Both the position numbers and the translations under genes were made by a program. A stretch of 64,000 nucleotides of DNA from Chloroflexota bacterium (GTDB lineage Bacteria > Chloroflexota > Dehalococcoidia > Lucifugimonadales > GCA-002723415), in contig PBKN01000010.1 of assembly GCA_002721445.1 (NCBI GenBank), positions 1-64,000 of the forward strand, given 5' to 3'. Shown piece after piece: positions 18,024 through 26,290 of this stretch; position 1 is the stretch's first letter, and each line of letters begins with the position of its first letter. The notes below the pieces were generated by a model. That model did not search any database. It was not told the origin of the DNA and saw only the letters and a list, made by a program, of their open reading frames with translations.

Positions 18024-19544
18024 TTAGTTAAAAGCTAAAACTCTATTAATAGCATTCATATAAGCTTTAGCGCTAGCAACAATAATATCAGTATCAGAGC
18101 CTCTACCTACGTAAATTGTATTCTCCTTAGATATTCGAATTGATACATCTCCAATTGCATCTATTCCTTCAGTAACTGCTTCTACACGGTATTCTAACAA
18201 TTCATTGTCAACTTGAACAACTTTGTCAATAGCCTTGTAAACAGCATCTACCGGACCTGTACCAACAGAGGATTCAATAATAGAAGATCCTTCAGGGTTA
18301 TCGATAGTTACAGTTGCAGTAGGAGTACTATCATTTCCGCTTGTGACTTTTACCGATGATAAAGTATATAGATTAGGAACATCAGAAGTACGTCGCTGAC
18401 TAGACATTAAGGACTCAAGGTCAGCATTTGTTATTTCACGTTTTCTATCAGCTAAATCTTTAAATGCTTTAAATGCCTGATTAAGTTCACTATCTGTTAA
18501 TTTATATCCCATTTCTTCTAAACGAGACCTTAGCCCTGCTCTTCCACTTAATTTACCAAGAACTAACGAACTACTTGGCCACCCAATAGATTGAGGATCC
18601 ATAATTTCAAAAGTAGTTCTCTCTTTCAAAACTCCGTCTTGATGAATACCTGAAGCATGGCGAAATGCATTAACTCCAACAATTGCTTTATTTGGTTGAA
18701 TAGTAAATCCAGTTATATCACTAACTAATCTACTAGTTCTATATATCTGGCGAGTATCAATATTAGTAGAAACACCTAACATCTCCTGTCGGGTTTCTAT
18801 ACCCATTATAACTTCTTCTAAAGAAGCATTTCCTGCCCTCTCTCCTAGCCCATTTATACATCCTTCTACTTGTCTAGCACCAACTTGAACAGCAGCTAAG
18901 CTATTTGCCACAGATAAACCTAAATCATTATGACAATGAACACTTATTACTACATTATCTATACCTGGCACATTCTCCTTAATCTTACTAATACGATCAG
19001 AAAATTCCCAAGGCATAGCATATCCAACAGTATCTGGAATATTTAAAGTAGTTGCTCCAGCTTGAATTACTGCAGTAAGTAACTTATATAGATAATCCAT
19101 ATCTGTCCTAGTAGCATCCATTGGAGAAAATTCAACATCTTCACAATAACTTTTAGCCCTCTCAACTGAGCTTACAGCCATATCAAAAACTTCTTCAGGG
19201 TTTTTTCTTAATTGATGCATAATCTGTACATCTGAACTAGACACAAAAACATGAATTCTAGGCCTGCTTGCAGACTGAATAGCATCCCATGCACTGTCAA
19301 CATCACCAGGAACACATCTAGCCAATGAAGCAATAATTGGATTCCTAACTTCTTTACTAATTAAATCAACAGCTTGAAAATCTCCAGGAGAACTAGCAGC
19401 AAAACCAGCTTCAATCACGTCAACTCCCAGCATCTCTAATTGCTTAGCAATCTGAAGTTTCTCATGTGTAGTAAGTCCAATACCTGCTGATTGCTCACCA
19501 TCTCTAAGAGTTGTATCAAAGATAGTGACTTTATCTTTTGCCAT
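18024..19544 (-). CDS. leuA: 2-isopropylmalate synthase
   Basis: A 506-residue enzyme that condenses acetyl-CoA with 2-oxoisovalerate, the first leucine-specific step. The N-terminal TIM barrel has FDTTLRDGEQSAGIGLT and the metal motif VHCHNDLGLSVANS. The C-terminal ~120 residues form the LeuA regulatory domain that mediates leucine feedback. AGGAGGT precedes the ATG. It lies 52 nt after ilvC. Leucine is thus probably sensed twice: allosterically here and by the T-box leader. Confidence 0.95.
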   Translation of the reverse strand: MAKDKVTIFDTTLRDGEQSAGIGLTTHEKLQIAKQLEMLGVDVIEAGFAASSPGDFQAVDLISKEVRNPIIASLARCVPGDVDSAWDAIQSASRPRIHVFVSSSDVQIMHQLRKNPEEVFDMAVSSVERAKSYCEDVEFSPMDATRTDMDYLYKLLTAVIQAGATTLNIPDTVGYAMPWEFSDRISKIKENVPGIDNVVISVHCHNDLGLSVANSLAAVQVGARQVEGCINGLGERAGNASLEEVIMGIETRQEMLGVSTNIDTRQIYRTSRLVSDITGFTIQPNKAIVGVNAFRHASGIHQDGVLKERTTFEIMDPQSIGWPSSSLVLGKLSGRAGLRSRLEEMGYKLTDSELNQAFKAFKDLADRKREITNADLESLMSSQRRTSDVPNLYTLSSVKVTSGNDSTPTATVTIDNPEGSSIIESSVGTGPVDAVYKAIDKVVQVDNELLEYRVEAVTEGIDAIGDVSIRISKENTIYVGRGSDTDIIVASAKAYMNAINRVLAFN

Positions 19545-19596
19545 TACCTTATACCTCCTGTAAATTAAAAATTTGCCAATATGTATAAATTAGTTA

Positions 19597-20595
19597 CTAA
19601 TCAGAATCTTTCAAAAAAGTCATCACATCTCTCAATTCTTTTCCAACTTTTTCAATAGGATGATCAGAATTCTCTTTTCGAAGCTTATCAAATGTAGGCC
19701 TGCCTTCATCATTTTCAGATATCCACTCTCTTGCAAAACTACCATCTTGAACTTCCTTTAAAACTTTTCGCATATTCTCTTTAACATTCTCATCAATTAC
19801 TCTTGGTCCTCTAGAATAATCTCCATATTCTGCAGTATCACTAACAGAATACCTCATATACTCCATACCACCTTGGTACAACAAATCAACAATTAATTTC
19901 AATTCATGCATACATTCAAAATATGCAGACTCGGGTTGATACCCAGCTTCAACCATAACCTCAAAAGCTGACTTTATTAACTGAGTAACTCCTCCACAAA
20001 GAACAGTCTGCTCTCCAAACAAGTCGGTTTCTGTTTCTTCCTTAAATGTAGTATCTAAAACACCAGCCCTTGTACATCCTATTCCTTTTGCATATGCGAG
20101 CCCAATATCTTTTGCAATACCACTAACATCTTGGTGAATTGCTAACAAACCTGGAACACCTGCTCCTTTAACAAAAACCTCTCTCACTCGATGTCCAGGA
20201 GCTTTAGGAGCAATCATTGAAACATCTATATTGTCAGGAGGTTTTATAGCTTCATAATGTATATTAAATCCATGTCCAAACATCAAAGTTTTACCAGGAA
20301 GTAAATAAGGTAAAACAGATTCATTATATACTGAAGCCTGCAAATGATCAGGTATTAGCATCATAATTATATCAGACTGCTTACAAACATCTGCAACTAA
20401 ACCTACTTTAAGACCGTCTTTTTTTACTTTTTCCCAACTACTACTTCCTTCATATAAACCTACTTGCACATTTAATGATTTATCATTTAAATTTTGAGCA
20501 TGAGCATGTCCTTGACTACCATAGCCAATCACACCTATAGTTTTATCCGAAATAAGAGATAAATCAGCATCGTTTTCATAATACATTTTTGGCAT
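19597..20595 (-). CDS. ilvC: ketol-acid reductoisomerase (class I, NADP)
   Basis: A 332-residue short-form KARI that converts acetolactate to dihydroxy-isovalerate. The nucleotide motif is [14 protein letters not shown]. The cofactor loop ends in GSSSWEKV, whose serines suit NADPH. The metal-binding acidic region is [13 protein letters not shown], followed by the knotted C-terminal domain with [24 protein letters not shown] precedes the ATG. It lies 45 nt after ilvN. ilvD, the next step, is not in the window. Confidence 0.96.
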   Translation of the reverse strand: MPKMYYENDADLSLISDKTIGVIGYGSQGHAHAQNLNDKSLNVQVGLYEGSSSWEKVKKDGLKVGLVADVCKQSDIIMMLIPDHLQASVYNESVLPYLLPGKTLMFGHGFNIHYEAIKPPDNIDVSMIAPKAPGHRVREVFVKGAGVPGLLAIHQDVSGIAKDIGLAYAKGIGCTRAGVLDTTFKEETETDLFGEQTVLCGGVTQLIKSAFEVMVEAGYQPESAYFECMHELKLIVDLLYQGGMEYMRYSVSDTAEYGDYSRGPRVIDENVKENMRKVLKEVQDGSFAREWISENDEGRPTFDKLRKENSDHPIEKVGKELRDVMTFLKDSD

Positions 20596-20640
20596 AAATT
20601 CTCCTTCTATATTCCCAAGACTTAATATTATTTATTTAAA

Positions 20641-21144
20641 CTATATCTCAGACGAACCTCTAGTCATCGCTATAGTTCCCGTACGCATAATTTCAGTAAT
20701 TCCAAAATTACTTAATAATTTTTGCAAAGAATCAATTTTACTTTCATCTCCTGTAACTTCGATTATAAGAGAGTCCGAGCCAACATCTATAATTTTTGCC
20801 CGGAAAATATCTACAATTTGAATAATTTCACTTCGATTGGATGTGCTAGCATTTACTCTAATCAAAGCTAGTTCACGATTAACAACTTTTTCATCAGAAA
20901 TATCAGATACTTTAATTACATCAATTAACTTGTTTAAATGCTTTGTAACTTGTTCAACGATCGCATCGTTACCATCAACTACAAAAGTCATACGAGAAAG
21001 CTCAGGTAATTCACTACGTCCAACAGCTAAGCTATAGATATTAAAACCTCTACGCCTAAACATACTTGAAACTCGATTAAGTACACCCGGTTTATCCTCT
21101 ACAAGTGCTGTAATAATTCGTTTGTGATTATCACCTATACTCAT
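20641..21144 (-). CDS. ilvN: acetolactate synthase small (regulatory) subunit
   Basis: A 167-residue protein with an N-terminal ACT domain (ITALVEDKPGVLNRVSSMFR, residues 11-30) and a C-terminal ALS small-subunit domain. It confers valine/leucine feedback on IlvB. Its ATG overlaps the ilvB stop codon (ATGA), which implies translational coupling and matched subunit amounts. Confidence 0.95.
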   Translation of the reverse strand: MSIGDNHKRIITALVEDKPGVLNRVSSMFRRRGFNIYSLAVGRSELPELSRMTFVVDGNDAIVEQVTKHLNKLIDVIKVSDISDEKVVNRELALIRVNASTSNRSEIIQIVDIFRAKIIDVGSDSLIIEVTGDESKIDSLQKLLSNFGITEIMRTGTIAMTRGSSEI

Positions 21145-22841
21145 CTCAATAACTCCTTTGGTTTAGGCTCTTCGATCATGTCATGAATAGACCCTCCACC
21201 TGGAATCATAGGATAAACATTTTCTTCCTGTTCTACTATAAAATCAACAATTGCTGGCCCATCAAAATCCATAGCTTCATGAATCGCAGCAGTAATTTCT
21301 TCCTGTTTAGTAACCCTTGTACCAAAAATACCAAAAGCTTTAGCCAATTTAACAAAATCTGGGTTAGCAGAATAGGTAGAAGCAACATAATCTTTGTTGT
21401 AAAACATTTCTTGCCATTGCCTAACCATACCTAAGTAATTATTATTTAAAATTGCAAATTTGACTGGTATTTTATTTTCAGCTAGTGTAGCTAACTCGCA
21501 CATAGTCATTTGAAAACCACCATCTCCAGCTATTGACCATACAGTTTTATCAGGTCTCCCTACTTGAGCTCCCATAGCTCCTGGCACTTCAAATCCCATT
21601 GCCCCAGAACCTCCTGAAGAAATCCAACTACGAGGCTCTTTGAATTTATAATGTTGCGCAGCCCACATCTGGTGCTGACCAACTCCCGTAGCAATAATAG
21701 CTTCGCCTTTAGTTATGTCAGACAATTCTTTTATAATCTGTTGAGGCAATAATTTATCACTTTTTCTAATATCTAAAGAAGGATGCTTAATTTTCAAAAC
21801 ATCAATTTCTTTTATCCATTCTATATGATCTCCTGGATCAATTTGTTCAGTTAACCTTGACAATACATCCTTAATATTACCAACAATAGGAACATCTACC
21901 GGAATACTCTTACCAATTTCAGATGGATCAATATCTATATGAATCTTTTTTGAAGACAATGCAAAAGATTTTGGATCTCCTGTAATCCTATCGTCAAAAC
22001 GCATACCTAAAGCAATTAATAGATCAGATTTTTCAATTGCATGGTTTGCGTATGCCATCCCATGCATTCCAGGCATACCTACAAACAATAAATGCTCTTC
22101 ATTAAATGAACTAATTCCAAGTAAAGTTGTAATAACAGGTATTTGAGTTTTCTCAGCAAAAATTTTTAATTCTGAATATGATTGCGATAAATGAATACCA
22201 TGGCCAGCTAAAATAACTGGTCTTTTAGATTTATTAATTAATTTTGCTGCCTTTGATATCTGATTAGAATGACCTTCTATGTTAGGACTATATCCCGGAA
22301 TATTTAATTTAACATTTTTCATCTCAACGTCACTCTGTTCAGTAAATACATCTTTAGGTATATCTACCAAAACAGGACCTGGTCTACCTGTAGTAGCTAT
22401 ATGAAAAGCTTCTTTTATTACATTCGGAATATCAGATGCATTCATAACTAAAAAATTATGTTTGGTAATCGGTAAAGTTATCCCAGTTATATCAGTTTCT
22501 TGAAATGCATCAGTACCAATAGCTGCTCTGGAAACTTGACCAGTAATAACTACCATAGGAACTGAATCCATTTGTGCTGTGGCTATACCTGTAACTAAAT
22601 TTGTAGCCCCTGGGCCTGAAGTTGCCCATGCAACACCAGGTTTACCTGTGGCACGCGCATATCCATCTGCTGCATGTGCAGCCCCTTGCTCATGCCTAAC
22701 TAATATATGACGCAAATCAGGATATTCAGGAAGAGTTCCATAAAGAGGCAATATAGCTCCTCCTGGCAATCCAAATATAACATCCACTCCTTCGTTGAGT
22801 AGACTTTCGCATACCATCTGTGCACCTGTTAACTTTACCAT
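21141..22841 (-). CDS. ilvB: acetolactate synthase large (catalytic) subunit
   Basis: A 566-residue TPP- and FAD-dependent enzyme that forms acetolactate or acetohydroxybutyrate from pyruvate. It shows GLPGGAILPLY, the catalytic glutamate segment RHEQGAAHAADGYAR, TSGPGATN and the TPP motif GDGGFQMT...NNNYLGMVRQW. It is the first structural gene of the ilvBNC-leuACD operon. AAGGAAATTAA precedes the ATG, and its long upstream leader carries a T-box. Confidence 0.97.
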   Translation of the reverse strand: MVKLTGAQMVCESLLNEGVDVIFGLPGGAILPLYGTLPEYPDLRHILVRHEQGAAHAADGYARATGKPGVAWATSGPGATNLVTGIATAQMDSVPMVVITGQVSRAAIGTDAFQETDITGITLPITKHNFLVMNASDIPNVIKEAFHIATTGRPGPVLVDIPKDVFTEQSDVEMKNVKLNIPGYSPNIEGHSNQISKAAKLINKSKRPVILAGHGIHLSQSYSELKIFAEKTQIPVITTLLGISSFNEEHLLFVGMPGMHGMAYANHAIEKSDLLIALGMRFDDRITGDPKSFALSSKKIHIDIDPSEIGKSIPVDVPIVGNIKDVLSRLTEQIDPGDHIEWIKEIDVLKIKHPSLDIRKSDKLLPQQIIKELSDITKGEAIIATGVGQHQMWAAQHYKFKEPRSWISSGGSGAMGFEVPGAMGAQVGRPDKTVWSIAGDGGFQMTMCELATLAENKIPVKFAILNNNYLGMVRQWQEMFYNKDYVASTYSANPDFVKLAKAFGIFGTRVTKQEEITAAIHEAMDFDGPAIVDFIVEQEENVYPMIPGGGSIHDMIEEPKPKELLR

Positions 22842-22923
22842 TTAATTTCCTTACCTATCATATATATTATATTTAAAATATTAACTATTTTTTAACATTT
22901 CATATAAGTTTCGTTAAATAACG

Positions 22924-22951
22924 AATCCCGCCCCTATTAAGGGACGGGATT
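22924..22951 (-). terminator. terminator hairpin of the ilv-leu T-box
   Basis: On the minus strand AATCCCGTCCC, a 6-nt loop and GGGGCGGGATT form an 11-bp stem with one G-U pair. Its 5' arm is also complementary to the GCGGGAT following the T-box sequence, so terminator and antiterminator are mutually exclusive. The downstream flank (CGTTATTT) is only moderately U-rich. Confidence 0.75.
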
Positions 22952-23192
22952 AAAATTCAAAAATTATTATTATCCCGCGGTACCACCCTTGATTGATCAA
23001 ATAAATGACCCTCTCAATTAAAGCAATTTCGTTGCTAACGTCAGCTTCTAATAGATAAAATTAATTTTTCAAAGCTGCTACTCCGGAGCGAGTTCATAGA
23101 AAATCTGGGCTGGCATTCCACCATTTACCAACTCTCTATTCCAAATCCATAGCTACTACTACTCTCCATCAACGTATCAAAATACCACGTAT
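22924..23192 (-). promoter_or_regulatory. T-box riboswitch leader, leucine type, controlling ilvBNC-leuACD
   Basis: The leader contains the canonical T-box sequence AGGGTGGTACCGCGG (22975-22989). Its UGGU bulge matches the ACCA end of an uncharged tRNA with discriminator A, as in the window's own tRNA-Leu. Stem I features are visible (GATGGAGAGTAGTAG and later GAACTCGCTCCGGAGTAGC). In the specifier loop the triplet after GAA is CTC (23090-23092), a leucine codon, as in known ilv-leu leaders. Uncharged tRNA-Leu(GAG) binding would favour the antiterminator over the 22924-22951 hairpin and allow transcription of the operon. Confidence 0.92.
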
Positions 23193-23198
23193 TTTATG

Positions 23199-23227
23199 AT
23201 CGTAGCAGAAGTAGCTAATAGTGTCAA
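23199..23227 (-). promoter_or_regulatory. promoter of the ilv-leu operon (predicted)
   Basis: On the minus strand, TTGACA (23222-23227), a 17-nt spacer and TACGAT (23199-23204) sit immediately upstream of the T-box leader. The -35 is consensus and the spacing ideal. Confidence 0.65.
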
Positions 23228-23298
23228 CGAGTATTAAGTTGTGAATATAATAGATTATAACTTATTCAACAAACAAGAATTACAATAAAGCCATATAG

Positions 23299-23994
23299 CT
23301 ATTTGTGTTTAAACGCATTAACTAATTTCCAAGTCCCAGGTATAGCTAAAGATGCAGCAACTAATTTTACAGCATCGCCTGGTATAAATGGCCATAAGCC
23401 CCATTCAAAAGTGGTAGCTAAAGTTAGTCCCTCTAGGTTAGGTCCATTTGTTATATCTAATCCAAGCCATGGCAAACCAAATAAGTATATAACAACATTA
23501 CCTAAAAACAATGCAAAAAGTATATTTACCTTTCTATCCCACCCTTTTTCTACAAATTTACCAATCAAAAAAGCTGCAACAATAAACCCTATAATATATC
23601 CTCCAGAAGGCATATTCCACACAAACTCTTGATTTCCGGACCAAGGAAAAATAAAATGGAAAACTCCACTTTCACCTAATGATTCTTTTATTGCACCCGA
23701 ACTTGGAGCAAAAACAGGAAATAAAAACATGCCCATTAGTGAGTACAGAAGCATACTTAAAACTCCTCTTCTAGCTCCTAAAGCTCCTCCAGCAAGTAAA
23801 ACTCCAAAAGTTTGACCTGTAATAGGAACTACAGTACCAGGTAGTCTTATAGCTATCTGGGCACAAATTATCATTAAAATTGCAAAAGCTAAAACTAATA
23901 TAGCTTCTCTAACATAAACACCATATTTAAACTTAAATCCTAAATCCGGAATAAGTGCATCAATTAATACTTGCTCTTTGATTCCAGCCTGCAT
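23299..23994 (-). CDS. bioY: biotin transporter BioY (ECF S component)
   Basis: An integral membrane protein with about six hydrophobic segments and BioY signatures (PVTGQTFGVLLAGGALGARRG and the C-terminal FIPGDAVKL). It binds biotin for uptake, alone or with an ECF AT-module, none of which is encoded here. The frame is open to 24015, but ATG 23994 lies behind GGAGGTAGTACTT and gives 231 aa, so the seven residues before it are probably not translated. It is a single gene between the ilv leader and a divergent SDR. Biotin need fits the nearby AccDA. Confidence 0.92.
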   Translation of the reverse strand: MQAGIKEQVLIDALIPDLGFKFKYGVYVREAILVLAFAILMIICAQIAIRLPGTVVPITGQTFGVLLAGGALGARRGVLSMLLYSLMGMFLFPVFAPSSGAIKESLGESGVFHFIFPWSGNQEFVWNMPSGGYIIGFIVAAFLIGKFVEKGWDRKVNILFALFLGNVVIYLFGLPWLGLDITNGPNLEGLTLATTFEWGLWPFIPGDAVKLVAASLAIPGTWKLVNAFKHK

Positions 23995-24158
23995 AAGTAC
24001 TACCTCCAAGATCATTTTTATGTTGGTAAATAATTATATATAAAACAACTAATAAATTCTATTATTAAATAATTGATATTGATCTATAAAGCTATCAATA
24101 TTAAAATCATTTTAATTTAATTCATAAACTTTAACATAAATTAAAATTAGGAAATGAT

Positions 24159-24947
24159 ATGAAAATACAAGATTTATTCAACCTAAAAGATAAAACAGTG
24201 ATTGTAACAGGAGGGGGGACTCATCTTGGAAAATCTATAGCAACAACTTTGGGAGAATTAGGTTCACATGTATTTATAGCAAGCAGAAGAGAAACTTTAT
24301 GCCTTGAAGTCGCATCTGAATTAAGATCCAATGGTATAAATTGCGAAGGATTAAGATGTGATGCTACAGATGAAAAAGAAGTAGAAAAATTAATCACCCA
24401 GGTTGTAAATAAAACTGGCCGCCTAGATGTTATGGTATGTAATGCTGGAGGGTCTGTAACGAACTCATATTTGCCAAATGCATCTATAGATGAATTTATT
24501 GAAACTTATAATATAAATGTATCGAGTACATATATATGTTCACAAGCTGCTTCAAAAGTAATGATACCTCAGCAATCAGGTAGCATTATTACCCTTGGTT
24601 CAATACATGGCTTTCTAACTGGTGATAAAAATCTATATGAAGGAATGGACTTTAAGAGGTCCGGGCCTCCATATCAAGCAGCAAAAGGAGCAATAATAAA
24701 TTTAACTCGAGCTTTAGCTGCTGAGCTAGGAGATTACAATATAACTGTTAACTGCATTAGCCCAGGGCAAATCCCTAGACCAGGAACAGATTTAGGCCTA
24801 GTAGAAAGGTGTAGGGAGCAAATACCATTGAAGAGAACTGGTACAGTATATGACATAAAAGGAGCAGTTGCTTTACTGTCAACTCAGGCTGGATCTTGGA
24901 TCACAGGACAAAATATTGTAATCGATGGAGGTTGGAGTATATGGTAA
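24159..24947 (+). CDS. SDR-family oxidoreductase (classical short-chain dehydrogenase)
   Basis: A 262-residue NAD(P)-dependent Rossmann enzyme. The cofactor motif TGGGTHLG departs slightly from TGxxxGxG. CNAGG is present, as are the catalytic Ser in LGSIHG, Tyr172 and Lys176 in YQAAK. The C-terminal GQNIVIDGGWSIW is typical of classical SDRs such as gluconate 5-dehydrogenase. An insert of about 10 residues separates the Ser from the Tyr. AGGAAATGAT precedes the ATG. It is monocistronic or followed by a 39-codon reading frame one base after its stop. The substrate is unknown. Confidence 0.85.
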   Translation: MKIQDLFNLKDKTVIVTGGGTHLGKSIATTLGELGSHVFIASRRETLCLEVASELRSNGINCEGLRCDATDEKEVEKLITQVVNKTGRLDVMVCNAGGSVTNSYLPNASIDEFIETYNINVSSTYICSQAASKVMIPQQSGSIITLGSIHGFLTGDKNLYEGMDFKRSGPPYQAAKGAIINLTRALAAELGDYNITVNCISPGQIPRPGTDLGLVERCREQIPLKRTGTVYDIKGAVALLSTQAGSWITGQNIVIDGGWSIW

Positions 24948-24948
24948 T

Positions 24949-25068
24949 ATGTTGCCCATTTTAACACCTCATATATTGAGAAAGATATTAAAGTTTTTAA
25001 TTGAATTTTTTCGTCCTTACCAATGGGATGACGCTGATTCCGACCACCAACGCCCTCAGGCATATTAG
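24949..25068 (+). CDS. possible small protein directly downstream of the SDR (unrecognised)
   Basis: A 39-codon frame begins with an ATG one base after the SDR stop (TAATATG), so it could be translated by coupling. The N-terminal half (LPILTPHILRKILKFLIEFF) would be a basic amphipathic or hydrophobic helix. The rest is polar and acidic, containing PYQWDDADSDHQRPQAY. The coding stretch 25012-25061 is 60 % G+C, far above the surrounding sequence. The opposite strand is also open here, so coding on that strand or a structured RNA cannot be excluded. No family was recognised. Confidence 0.3.
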   Translation: MLPILTPHILRKILKFLIEFFRPYQWDDADSDHQRPQAY

Positions 25069-25136
25069 TTCTATGCAATTTTATTTGGAGTCTGTCTTAT
25101 ACTCATAATCTTAATATTTTCTTAATATTTCATCCT

Positions 25137-26243
25137 TCAAATTAATTCTTTAGATATCCATGAACTCAATAATGGAAGGACATCATTAGCTACACGAGTA
25201 CATTCTTCTAAATGAGGGAATCCAGATAATATAAATTCATCTACACCAACATGCCAATATTTTAATAATTCTGAAGAAACTTGTTCAGGTGTGCCGACTA
25301 TTGCTGTCCCACAATTGACTCTAGCTATTGATATACCATTCCAAAGCCTATCATTTATTTTATAATCTACAAATCTCTTAGATTGTATCTGCTGGCCAAC
25401 CATAGATGTAGATGCAAATGTATTTGACCTGTCTATTTTAACTTTATCTGAAACTTGTGAAATTAAATACGATGCAGCTTTCCAAGCATCTTCTTCAGTG
25501 TCTCTAACTACTAAATGAGTCCTAAGACCAAAAGAAGGAATTTTTCCTTTAGCATTTGATTTCATTTTATTAATTCTTGAACCAATACTTTCCACATCTT
25601 CTATCCAATTAAGGTAAACATCGGATTTATTTGATGCCAAATCTAAAGCTGCATTAGATGCACCTCCTAAGTAAAATTTTAAATTATCGAATTTAAGCCC
25701 TGGAGAACAAATAGCATTTTTTAATTTAATAAAATCTCCATCAAAGTTTACATATGACGGAGATTCCCATAATTTTTTACAAGCATCTATGAATTCACTA
25801 GCCCTCGAATACCTAAATTCATGTGAACTTTCTTCCCCAAACCTTTCAAAATCTCCTTGTATTCCTCCTGGTACAACATTAATATCTAGTCTACCTTTAC
25901 CTATGTTTTCTAGAGTTGAAGCCATTTGTGCAAATAGCCCAGTAGAAATAAAACCAGGGCGTATAGCTACAAGAAATCTGATTTTGCTTGTAACAGAAGT
26001 TAAAGCAGAAACAGTAGTCCAAGTTTCTGCTAAAGGAGAAGTTTCTTCAAATGAACCATTCGCAAATCTAGTAGGAACAAGTAAAGAAAAATAACCAAGC
26101 CTTTCTGCTTCCAAGGCTATATTTTTTAAATAATTAAATTCTGGTAATCTTTCAGGACGAGAAGTACCTAAATATCCACCATCGCCATCAATTGGGAGGA
26201 ACCAATCAAATTTTGGGAAAGGCCTAGTTTCACTTAAAATCAT
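25137..26243 (-). CDS. LLM-class flavin-dependent monooxygenase (SsuD-like)
   Basis: A 368-residue bacterial luciferase-like TIM-barrel enzyme using FMNH2 and O2. It resembles alkanesulfonate monooxygenase SsuD through FLVAIRPGFISTGLFAQMAS, GRLDINVVPGG and the C-terminal VGVDEFILSGFPHLEE. Such enzymes cleave C-S or C-N bonds or oxidise organosulfur compounds. No flavin reductase or sulfonate transporter is adjacent, so the substrate is open. It is the last gene of a minus-strand group with an amine-oxidase-like flavoprotein and a dimethylformamidase-like protein, 47 nt after the former. Confidence 0.85.
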   Translation of the reverse strand: MILSETRPFPKFDWFLPIDGDGGYLGTSRPERLPEFNYLKNIALEAERLGYFSLLVPTRFANGSFEETSPLAETWTTVSALTSVTSKIRFLVAIRPGFISTGLFAQMASTLENIGKGRLDINVVPGGIQGDFERFGEESSHEFRYSRASEFIDACKKLWESPSYVNFDGDFIKLKNAICSPGLKFDNLKFYLGGASNAALDLASNKSDVYLNWIEDVESIGSRINKMKSNAKGKIPSFGLRTHLVVRDTEEDAWKAASYLISQVSDKVKIDRSNTFASTSMVGQQIQSKRFVDYKINDRLWNGISIARVNCGTAIVGTPEQVSSELLKYWHVGVDEFILSGFPHLEECTRVANDVLPLLSSWISKELI

Positions 26244-26290
26244 AATATTTAAAAATTAAAATTAATAGAAGGTTTATTATATACCATAAA

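Noticed and set aside
24884-25078. Minus-strand frame encoding MPEGVGGRNQRHP-type sequence
   Set aside because: Half of it is antisense to the conserved SDR C-terminus and it has no clear ribosome binding site. The GC-rich part is kept as a finding, but this frame is not called as a gene.
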